A stretch of DNA of 19,703 nucleotides, from assembly GCA_015486475.1 (NCBI GenBank), contig WFRO01000280.1, forward strand, positions 1 to 19,703, written 5' to 3'. The DNA comes from Bacteroidales bacterium. Lineage in GTDB: Bacteria; Bacteroidota; Bacteroidia; Bacteroidales; VadinHA17. This document shows, in pieces, positions 14,478 through 19,703 of the stretch. The notes below the pieces were generated by a model. That model searched no databases, had not been told where the DNA came from, and worked only from the letters and a program-made list of their open reading frames with translations. The number at the start of each line of letters is the position of its first letter. Position 1 is the first letter of the stretch. Both the position numbers and the translations under genes were made by a program.

Positions 14478-15254
14478 ATGGCTGAACTGGATCTGAAAGA
14501 TATTATCGCTGAAGAGAATGTCGTCTATAAAAAGACCAAAGTACTTACTGACAAACCCATGCACTATTGCCCGGGATGCGGTCACAGCACGCTGCACCGC
14601 ATCATCGCCGAGGTGATCGAGGAGATGGGCATACAGGAGAAGACCATCGGCATAGCCCCTGTGGGCTGTGCGGTGTTCATGTACGATTACATTGACGTGG
14701 ACAGTCAGGAGGCAGCCCACGGCCGGGCCCCCGCGCTGGCCACGGCCATCAAACGGCTCCTGCCCGACCGGTACGTCTTTACCTACCAGGGTGACGGCGA
14801 CCTGGCCGCCATCGGTACGGCCGAGACCATCCATGCCTGCAACCGGGGAGAGAACATCACCATGTTCTTCGTCAACAACGGTATCTACGGCATGACCGGT
14901 GGTCAGATGGCTCCCACCACCCTCGAGGGGATGCGCACCTCCACCACTCCCTACGGACGGGATTATCATCTGATGGGCCATCCCATCAAGATGACCGACC
15001 TGGTGGCACAGCTGCCGGGCACCTACTATGTCACCCGCCAGGCGGTGCATACGCCCAACTACGTCAGAAAAACCAAAAAAGCGGTGCGGAAAGCTTTTGA
15101 GTACCAGGCGCTCGGCAAAGGGGTCTCCTTCGTTGAGGTGGTTTCCAACTGCAACTCCGGATGGAAAATGCCTCCCGTGCAGGCGGTCAAATGGCTCGAC
15201 GAGAACATGTTGCCCTACTACCCGCTGGGCGATATCAAGGTGCCGCAGGATTAG
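14478..15254 (+). CDS. korB: 2-oxoacid:ferredoxin oxidoreductase, beta (thiamine-diphosphate) subunit
   Basis: The beta subunit binds thiamine diphosphate. In the 258 residues CPGCGH (31-36) supplies cluster-ligand cysteines, and the thiamine/Mg motif runs from GDGDLAAIG (105-113) to NNGIYGMTGGQ (133-143). Further landmarks are PVGCAVFMYDYIDVDSQEAAHGR and, near the end, VEVVSNCNSGWKM with a conserved cysteine. Length is normal for KorB. korC begins 23 bases after its stop. Confidence 0.95.
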   Translation: MAELDLKDIIAEENVVYKKTKVLTDKPMHYCPGCGHSTLHRIIAEVIEEMGIQEKTIGIAPVGCAVFMYDYIDVDSQEAAHGRAPALATAIKRLLPDRYVFTYQGDGDLAAIGTAETIHACNRGENITMFFVNNGIYGMTGGQMAPTTLEGMRTSTTPYGRDYHLMGHPIKMTDLVAQLPGTYYVTRQAVHTPNYVRKTKKAVRKAFEYQALGKGVSFVEVVSNCNSGWKMPPVQAVKWLDENMLPYYPLGDIKVPQD

Positions 15255-15277
15255 ATCACAACAAAAAACAGAAAGAC

Positions 15278-15835
15278 ATGACAGAAGAGATCATCATAGC
15301 AGGTTTTGGCGGACAGGGGGTCCTCTCCATGGGTAAGATCCTCTGCTATTCAGGGGTGATGCAGGGCAAAGAGGTGAGCTGGATGCCTTCCTACGGCCCC
15401 GAGATGCGCGGCGGAACAGCCAACGTGACGGTCATCATCAGTGATGAACGCATCAGCTCGCCCATCCTCAACGCTTTCGACTCGGCCATCATCCTCAACC
15501 AGCAGTCGATGGACAAGTTCGAACCCAAAGTGAAACCGGGCGGGATCCTCCTCTACGATCCCAACGGTATCACCCGCCATCCCGAAAGGGAGGATATCTC
15601 CATATACCGCTGTAACGGCGCTGAGGAGGCCGCCCGCATGGGAGCGATACGCTCGTTCAACATGCTCATGCTGGGCGCTTTCCTGAAGATCAAACCCATC
15701 GTCGGGATGGACAATGTACTGAAAGGACTGAAAAAATCCCTGCCCGAACGGTACCACAATCTGATCCCCCAGAACGAAAAAGCCCTCCAGAGAGGCATGG
15801 AGATCGTGCAGGAAGTAAAGAAGGTCGAAGGATGA
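15278..15835 (+). CDS. korC: 2-oxoacid:ferredoxin oxidoreductase, gamma subunit
   Basis: The gamma subunit completes the complex and contributes to CoA-dependent release. The ATG at 15278 gives 185 residues starting MTEEIIIAGFGGQGVLSMGK, the expected KorC N-terminus; an upstream in-frame start at 15161 would overlap korB by over 90 bases and add unrelated residues. SWMPSYGPEMRGGTANV and the phrase AILNQQSMDKFE-like region (SAIILNQQSMDKFE) are typical. The final codons (V E G stop) contain GGTCGAAGG, which recurs 29 bases further on in the following repeat tract. Confidence 0.94.
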   Translation: MTEEIIIAGFGGQGVLSMGKILCYSGVMQGKEVSWMPSYGPEMRGGTANVTVIISDERISSPILNAFDSAIILNQQSMDKFEPKVKPGGILLYDPNGITRHPEREDISIYRCNGAEEAARMGAIRSFNMLMLGAFLKIKPIVGMDNVLKGLKKSLPERYHNLIPQNEKALQRGMEIVQEVKKVEG

Positions 15836-15903
15836 ATGGCGAAGGGCGAACGGTCGAAGGGTCCAAAAGTCAAAGAGTCGAAAAGTCGGAAGAGTGGGAA
15901 TAG
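15834..15903 (+). repeat. GAA-rich repeat tract starting on the korC stop codon (copy 1)
   Basis: Heptad-like units GAATGGC (15834-15840) and GAAGGGC (15841-15847), then GAACGGTC and GAAGGGTC, lead into AGTCAAAG, AGTCGAAA and AGTCGGAAG. The first unit overlaps the TGA stop (15833-15835). A homologous copy lies at 16225-16291. From 15904 to 15975 loose GATGA-type words continue (GATGAAG, GATGAGG, GATGAGC). Confidence 0.85.
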
Positions 15904-15975
15904 GGGAAAGAGTCAGCGATGAAGCGATAAAGAGATGAAGTGATGAGGAGGTAATGCGATGAGCGATGAGAAATG

Positions 15976-16200
15976 AGCAAAGCCTCGCTGCGCCTTTGTC
16001 CATGCCTCGGCATGATCACAGAACCGGGATCACTCAGGTACCGGGGATTTCATTGAAGCCCCGCTGCGCCTCTGCGTAGCCGCTACGGCGAAGCAAGGAA
16101 GGGGCGTAAGCAACCAGGATCGGGCGCAGCCCGATCATCATGGGGTAAATAATTCCACAGCCCTGTAAGGGCGAAAGCAAAAGATGAGAGTGCCGACCCC
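15976..16200. other. GC-richer non-coding segment with several short hairpins
   Basis: No convincing gene. Hairpins with tiny loops are frequent: ATGCC/GGCAT (16012-16023), GCCG-CTA-CGGC (16079-16089), GATCGGGC-GCA-GCCCGATC (16118-16136, eight perfect pairs) and GCCCT-GTA-AGGGC (16160-16172). This looks like an interspersed repeat or a structured RNA rather than a protein-coding remnant; the minus-strand ORF across it has no family signal. Confidence 0.5.
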
Positions 16201-16224
16201 AGCGGTCGAAGAAGGATGATTGTC

Positions 16225-16291
16225 GAATGGCGAAGGTCGAACGGTCAAAGAATCGAAAAGTCAAAAAGTCGAAAAAGTCAGAAGAGTGGAA
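16225..16291 (+). repeat. GAA/AGTC repeat tract, copy 2
   Basis: Starts GAATGGCGAAGGTCGAACGG and continues in AAAGTC words to GAAGAGTGG. It aligns with copy 1 (15834-15903) over most of its length with scattered substitutions and small length changes. Confidence 0.85.
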
Positions 16292-16297
16292 AAAGGT

Positions 16298-16366
16298 GCT
16301 GCCCGCCCGGACGAGTCCGGTCGGACGGGGTTGCTGCCCGCCCGGATGACACAGGTCGGACAGGGG
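16298..16366. repeat. GC-rich hairpin element, copies A1 and A2
   Basis: Two adjacent units of about 33 bases, each starting GCTGCCCGCCCGG and ending GTCGGACGGGG or GTCGGACAGGGG (A1 16298-16330; A2 16333-16366). A1 can fold through CCGGAC-GA-GTCCGG. A third copy is at 16761-16795. The pattern is reminiscent of REP-type palindromes. Confidence 0.8.
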
Positions 16367-16390
16367 TACAGGGTGCTGGGTAACCACTAA

Positions 16391-16425
16391 AACTTTTAAC
16401 TTTAGCTCACTTTTAACTTTTAACT
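16391..16425. repeat. 35-bp AACTTTT repeat, copy 1
   Basis: Made of AACTTTT-type heptads around a central TTTAGCTCAC. The 35 bases are identical to 16824-16858, and a 34-base variant lies at 16634-16667. Copies 1 and 3 each follow a GC-rich A element and the word CTGGGT, so the repeat is part of a larger composite unit. Confidence 0.95.
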
Positions 16426-16464
16426 ATCTTCAACTCCAAACTCTAAGTACTCCACACTTCCGAT

Positions 16465-16531
16465 ATAGGTATTTAAATACCTATTAAAATATCTATTTAA
16501 ATGCCTATTTTAATACCTATTTAAATAGGTA
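16465..16531. repeat. Five 12-bp AT-rich units framed by perfect palindromes
   Basis: Five units (from 16466, 16478, 16490, 16502 and 16514) close to TACCTATTTAAA. The array starts with a perfect 20-bp palindrome (16465-16484, centre ATTTAAAT) and ends with a perfect 18-bp palindrome, TACCTATTTAAATAGGTA (16514-16531). Confidence 0.9.
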
Positions 16532-16542
16532 GATCGATCAAG

Positions 16543-16668
16543 GACCAAGAACCAAGAGGCAAGAACCAAGAACCAAGAACTCGCAACTCGATACCCGAAA
16601 CTCGCAACCCGATACTCGCAACTCCCAACTCATAACTTTCAACTTTAGGCACTTTTAACTTTTAACTT
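16543..16668. repeat. Eighteen in-phase heptads, mostly AACNNNN
   Basis: From 16543 the sequence divides into 7-base words without a slip. In the first fifteen words, AC occupies positions 2-3 in all but one (AGGCAAG). The other four bases drift from CAAG to TCGC/TCGA to TCCC, TCAT, TTTC and TTTA, so the tract is periodic without being a simple repeat. Confidence 0.9.
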
Positions 16669-16680
16669 CTTTTTACCTCT

Positions 16681-16761
16681 ACACTCCAAACTCCACACTC
16701 CACACTCCAAGTACTACCCCCTTCCGGAGGGTCCTAGGTGCTGGTTGCTGGTTGCTGGTTG
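16681..16761. repeat. Heptad repeats ACACTCC and CTGGTTG
   Basis: Four in-phase heptads (ACACTCC, AAACTCC, ACACTCC, ACACTCC; 16681-16708) and, after a 32-base interval, three exact CTGGTTG units (16741-16761). Confidence 0.9.
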
Positions 16762-16858
16762 CAGCCCGCCCGGCTGACGCCAGTCGGACGGGGGTGCAGG
16801 TTTCTGGGTGATCACGTTCCCCAAACTTTTAACTTTAGCTCACTTTTAACTTTTAACT
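16761..16858. repeat. GC-rich element A3 plus 35-bp AACTTTT repeat, copy 3
   Basis: A3 (16761-16795) begins GCAGCCCGCCCGG and is followed by CTGGGTGATCAC and the 35-bp repeat (16824-16858), repeating the order A2, CTGGGTAACCAC, 35-bp repeat at 16333-16425. From 16859 to the nadD stop the sequence is C/T-rich with CTCCAAGTACTTCAAGTACT words. Confidence 0.85.
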
Positions 16859-16903
16859 CCTCACTCCAAGTACTTCAAGTACTCCAGGCACTTCCCCCTC
16901 CCC

Positions 16904-17500
16904 CTACTTCTCATAAAAATGCATATCCCTGATATAATCCCACACCGGTTCGCGGAAGAAGAACCGCATATCCTTTCCTTCTTTGATGGCCTGCCGCAGG
17001 AAACTGGAGGAGATCTCCATCCGGGGAGCCTGGGTGAGTGTGATGCGGGCCTCAGGCATCAGCTTCTCCAGGGAGGGATGCAGTGCTGAGGTGTCGGAGT
17101 CTTTGCGGGGATAGACCAGGATCGCGTACCGGCGTATCAGCTCTTCGAAGTTCTTCCATTTGTGGAGGGTGACCAGGTTATCTGCCCCCATGATCAGGAC
17201 GAACTCCCGTTTGGGGTATTTCTCGGTGAGATAGGCCAGGGTGTTGATGGTGTAGGAGGGTTTGGGCAGCCGGAACTCGATATCGGAAGCGCGGAAGCGG
17301 GGGTCGTCCTCCAGGGCCAGGCGCACCAGCTCGAGACGGTGGTACTCGGGTAGCAGTGAGGCCCGCTCCTTCAGTGGGTTGTGGGGGGAGACCACGAACC
17401 ACACCTCCTGCAGGCCGGCATATTCGACAAAATAGTTGGCGATGGCCGTATGGCCGATATGCACGGGGTTGAAGCTGCCGAAGAAAAGTCCCGTTTTCAT
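16904..17500 (-). CDS. nadD: Nicotinate-nucleotide adenylyltransferase
   Basis: NadD joins nicotinate mononucleotide and ATP to form deamido-NAD in NAD synthesis. The 198-residue protein has the nucleotidyltransferase signature GSFNPVHIGH (8-17), VSPHNPLKE (38-46), the central LIMGADNLVTLHKW (102-115) and the C-terminal ISSSFLR (163-169) that binds the ATP phosphates. Its ATG overlaps the stop of gmk (ATGA), so the two are translationally coupled. It is the last gene of the yicC-gmk-nadD operon; its TAG stop runs into G/A-rich repeats on the coding strand. Confidence 0.97.
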   Translation of the reverse strand: MKTGLFFGSFNPVHIGHTAIANYFVEYAGLQEVWFVVSPHNPLKERASLLPEYHRLELVRLALEDDPRFRASDIEFRLPKPSYTINTLAYLTEKYPKREFVLIMGADNLVTLHKWKNFEELIRRYAILVYPRKDSDTSALHPSLEKLMPEARITLTQAPRMEISSSFLRQAIKEGKDMRFFFREPVWDYIRDMHFYEK

Positions 17501-18093
17501 GCTTTACCGATAAAATTACTTACGATCTCCTCTGCCTTTTTCAGGGTATCCTCCAGCACATCATTGACCAGGATGACGTCGAACTTGTCCGCATAGCTCA
17601 TCTCCAGGCGGGCTTTGGCCACCCGTTCGCGGATGCTCTCCTCGGGGTCGGTGGAGCGGTGCCGCAGACGCCGTTCCAGCTCTTCCACCGACGGAGGCAT
17701 GACGAAGACGGCCAGGGCCCGGTCGCCGAACTGTTTCTTGATATTGAGCGCTCCTTTCACATCCACGTCGAAGACCACCTGTTTCCCCTTGTTCAGCAGA
17801 CGGTCCACCTCACTGCGCAGGGTGCCGTAACAGGTGTTCTCATACACCTCTTCCCATTCCACGAAGGCACCTTCGTCGATCTTTTGGCGGAACTCCTCCG
17901 GCGTGAGGAAATAGTAATCTTTTCCGTCGGTCTCGTGCGGCCGTTGCGGGCGGGTGGTGGCCGATACCGAGAAGGCCAGCGAGGGGAACTTTTTCAGCAG
18001 GTGGTGCACGATGGTGGTCTTGCCCGCACCCGACGGGGAGGAGAAGATAAGGATCTTCCCTGCAGGTTTGTTATTATTATGATCCCGGCTCAT
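17497..18093 (-). CDS. gmk: Guanylate kinase
   Basis: Gmk phosphorylates GMP to GDP with ATP. The 198 residues include the P-loop SSPSGAGKTT (18-27), the GMP-binding SVSATTRPQRPHETDGKDYYFLT (from residue 42) and FDVDVKGALNIKK. A family-typical lid follows around RRLRHRSTDPEESIRERV. The N-terminus has a short Asn-rich extension (MSRDHNNNKPAGK) and the start could be slightly different, but this ATG lies nine bases after the yicC stop, as expected in an operon. Confidence 0.97.
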   Translation of the reverse strand: MSRDHNNNKPAGKILIFSSPSGAGKTTIVHHLLKKFPSLAFSVSATTRPQRPHETDGKDYYFLTPEEFRQKIDEGAFVEWEEVYENTCYGTLRSEVDRLLNKGKQVVFDVDVKGALNIKKQFGDRALAVFVMPPSVEELERRLRHRSTDPEESIRERVAKARLEMSYADKFDVILVNDVLEDTLKKAEEIVSNFIGKA

Positions 18094-18102
18094 GGCAATG
18101 AT

Positions 18103-18978
18103 CTATAATATGTTGAGCGTTTGTTCCTTGACCTTTTCCAGTTCGTCTTTCATCCGGACGACCAGTTTCTGTATCTCCGCATGATTGGCTTTGGATCCGA
18201 GGGTGTTGATCTCGCGGCCCATTTCCTGGGTGATGAAGCCCAGTTTTTTGCCTGTGGTGCCTCCAGCCGCCAGGGTGTCCAGGAAGTAGCGGCAGTGGTT
18301 GGCCAGGCGCACTTTCTCCTCGGTGATGTCCAGTTTTTCAAGGTAATAAGCGATCTCCTGCTCGAAACGTTCCCTTTCGGCGGTTTGCAGGGTGCCCAGC
18401 TCGGAAAGGTTTTTTTGCAGCCTTTCCCTGACGGTGGTGATACGTTCTTTTTCATAAGGATCCACCTGTCCGAGCAGCGACTGTATGGTTTCCACGTGAC
18501 TGCGGATATCTTCCCCGATGGCCTCTCCTTCCTGGCTGCGGAAAGCTTCCACCCGGCTGATGGCTTCGATGAGGGTGTCTTCCGTCTCCTGCCACATCTT
18601 CTCGTCGATCTCCTGGGATCTCTCCGACAGCACTTCGGGCCAGCGCAACAGGCTTTGCACCAGCGCCTCTTCGCTGCTGATCTTCAGCTCGCCGGCGATG
18701 TCGCGCAGCTGTGAGAGATAATGACTGACGGCTGCCTTGTTGACATCGGGGTAGGTGGCTCCGGTAAAATCGGTGACGGAGAGGATCACCTCTATCTTGC
18801 CGCGCACCAGCCGGGCGGCCATCATCTTGCGGATGTCGATCTCGCGACTGCGGAAAAGCGCCGGCAGACGCATGAAGATATCCGCCTGTTTGGAGTTGAG
18901 GGTCTTGATCTCGGCGGTGATCTGCCGCTCCGGGTAGTCACGCGTCACCTTGCCGTAGCCTGTCATAGAAAAGATCAT
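18103..18978 (-). CDS. yicC: YicC/YloC-family endoribonuclease
   Basis: YicC-family proteins are stress-related endoribonucleases of the cytoplasm. The 291 residues begin MIFSMTGYGKV, the diagnostic N-terminus, which fixes the start at 18978 and not at the internal Met of MTGYG. The end shows the conserved GREINTLGSKANHAEIQKLVVRMKDELEKVKEQTLNIL region. It is the first gene of the operon with gmk and nadD; a perfect -7 box lies 26 bases upstream. Confidence 0.95.
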   Translation of the reverse strand: MIFSMTGYGKVTRDYPERQITAEIKTLNSKQADIFMRLPALFRSREIDIRKMMAARLVRGKIEVILSVTDFTGATYPDVNKAAVSHYLSQLRDIAGELKISSEEALVQSLLRWPEVLSERSQEIDEKMWQETEDTLIEAISRVEAFRSQEGEAIGEDIRSHVETIQSLLGQVDPYEKERITTVRERLQKNLSELGTLQTAERERFEQEIAYYLEKLDITEEKVRLANHCRYFLDTLAAGGTTGKKLGFITQEMGREINTLGSKANHAEIQKLVVRMKDELEKVKEQTLNIL

Positions 18979-19004
18979 GCAGTAGATATTATGGTTTGAT
19001 AAAA

Positions 19005-19012
19005 CAAAGATA
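19005..19012 (-). promoter_or_regulatory. Candidate -7 box of the yicC-gmk-nadD operon
   Basis: On the minus strand TATCTTTG fits TAnnTTTG exactly. No -33 TTTG is visible, because the upstream sequence is occupied by GTT-heptads that begin two bases away. Confidence 0.5.
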
Positions 19013-19013
19013 A

Positions 19014-19048
19014 GAAAGTTAATAGTTCATAGTTCAGAGTTCTTAGTT
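19014..19048. repeat. Five NNNNGTT heptads between yicC promoter and MATE stop
   Basis: Plus-strand words GAAAGTT, AATAGTT, CATAGTT, CAGAGTT and CTTAGTT follow in exact 7-base phase. Read on the MATE coding strand they are AACNNNN units. The last one shares its final base with the MATE stop codon (19048-19050). Confidence 0.92.
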
Positions 19049-19703
19049 TATGGTTCGTCGTTCATCCTTCGACGTTCTTCCTTCCTCACCACCACCTTGT
19101 TCCTATACCTCCCCGTCAGATAATAAAGGAACGAAAGGGTAAAGCCGGTGGACATGCCCAGGGGTACTGACCACCAGATGCCGATGACGCCCATGTGGCG
19201 GGAGAGGAGCCAGGCGGAAGGGATGCGTATGGCCCATAGGGATACCAGGGTGATGAACATGGGGATGAGGGTATCGCCGGCGCCGCGCATCACCCCGTTG
19301 ATGGAGAACATGGCGGAGAAGATGATATAGAACATGCTGACGATCACCAGGTACTGTCGTCCTATGGCGATCACCGAGGCGTCTTTGGTGAAAAGGCCCA
19401 TGAGCTGTGAGGGGAAGAGCTGCACCAGCAGGGTGATGGTCAGCGAGATCACGCTGCTCATCAGGATGGTGGAGATCAGGCCGTGTTTCACCCTCTCGGG
19501 CTTGCCGGCGCCCAGGTTTTGTCCCACGAAGGTGGCCAGGGCGGCGGCGAAGTTCATCGCCGGCAGCTGTACTAGCGCGTCAATACGGCCAGCCACCGAA
19601 TAGGCGGCGATGACGTCGGTGCCGAAAGTGTTGACGATGCCCATCAGCGCCATCAGCCCCAGCGCCACGAAGGTCTGCTGCAGACCTGTGGGCAACCCTA
19701 TGC
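19048..19703 (-). CDS. MATE-family efflux transporter (C-terminal part; start outside window)
   Basis: MATE transporters export drugs and other cations with a Na+ or H+ gradient. The open frame continues past the window edge; the visible protein of about 217 residues starts ...IGLPTGLQQTF. It carries several hydrophobic segments (around ALGLMALMGIVNTFG, STILMSSVISLTITLLVQLF, YLVIVSMFYIIFSAMF, MFITLVSLWAIRIPSAWLL and GIWWSVPLGMSTGFTLSFLYYL) and family words ATFVGQNLGAGKPERVKHG and NGVMRGAGDTLIPM. It ends in a charged tail (VRKEERRRMNDEP) encoded by repeat-like sequence containing GAACGTCGAA, also found upstream of hypE. Family is clear; substrate is not. Confidence 0.93.
   Translation of the reverse strand, partial: IGLPTGLQQTFVALGLMALMGIVNTFGTDVIAAYSVAGRIDALVQLPAMNFAAALATFVGQNLGAGKPERVKHGLISTILMSSVISLTITLLVQLFPSQLMGLFTKDASVIAIGRQYLVIVSMFYIIFSAMFSINGVMRGAGDTLIPMFITLVSLWAIRIPSAWLLSRHMGVIGIWWSVPLGMSTGFTLSFLYYLTGRYRNKVVVRKEERRRMNDEP

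Noticed and set aside
15161..15277. Upstream in-frame extension of korC
   Set aside because: It overlaps the end of korB and adds non-homologous residues before the conserved MTEEIIIAGFGGQG start.
16034..16387. 117-residue minus-strand ORF in the korC-nadD gap
   Set aside because: It runs through hairpins and GAA/AGTC repeats, giving Phe/Ser-rich repeats; no promoter or domain.
16391..16858. CRISPR array
   Set aside because: Repeats are short, contiguous heptads or irregularly spaced 35-mers with no uniform unique spacers, and no cas genes are nearby.

Overview
The window looks like a piece of an anaerobic, uncultured member of the Bacteroidota (Bacteroidales-like). This is inferred from three things: Bacteroidota-type promoter elements (-7 boxes of the form TAnnTTTG) with A-rich leaders in place of Shine-Dalgarno sequences; the yicC-gmk-nadD gene order; and the korDABC (vor-type) cluster beside an ADP-forming acyl-CoA synthetase. 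No mobile element, CRISPR array, tRNA or rRNA was seen.

Layout. (1) 1-4042: [NiFe]-hydrogenase maturation genes hypD (partial), hypE, hypA and hypB, with a small unrecognised zinc-ribbon gene on the opposite strand between hypE and hypA. (2) 4049-5409: two head-to-head rex paralogues (NADH/NAD+-sensing repressors) sharing a near-perfect Rex operator in a ca. 110-bp gap. A second Rex-like operator sits in front of hypA. (3) 5554-8760: a small secreted lipoprotein gene convergent with a large secreted M14 metallopeptidase, separated by a bidirectional terminator. (4) 8922-15835: ADP-forming acyl-CoA synthetase, flavodoxin, PLP aminotransferase and the four-subunit 2-oxoacid:ferredoxin oxidoreductase korDABC. 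(5) 15836-16903: about 1 kb without genes, built almost entirely of short-period repeats. (6) 16904-19703, minus strand: nadD, gmk, yicC (housekeeping operon) and the C-terminal part of a MATE transporter.

How the genes fit together (inference): peptides are cut outside the cytoplasm by the M14 enzyme; amino acids are deaminated by the aminotransferase; the 2-oxoacids are oxidised by KorABCD to acyl-CoA, CO2 and reduced ferredoxin or flavodoxin; the acyl-CoA synthetase harvests ATP. Electrons could leave as H2 through a hydrogenase matured by Hyp proteins, with Rex sensing the NADH/NAD+ balance. The Rex-like operator before hypA links sensor and hydrogenase branch directly in the sequence.

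The most unusual signal is non-coding. Several gene ends (hypD, acd, korC, MATE, perhaps nadD) run straight into tandem 7- or 8-bp repeats, and in at least three the stop codon lies inside the first repeat units. At three separate loci the repeats share a seven-base grammar, AAC followed by four variable bases, kept in phase for up to about 105 bp while the variable bases change.
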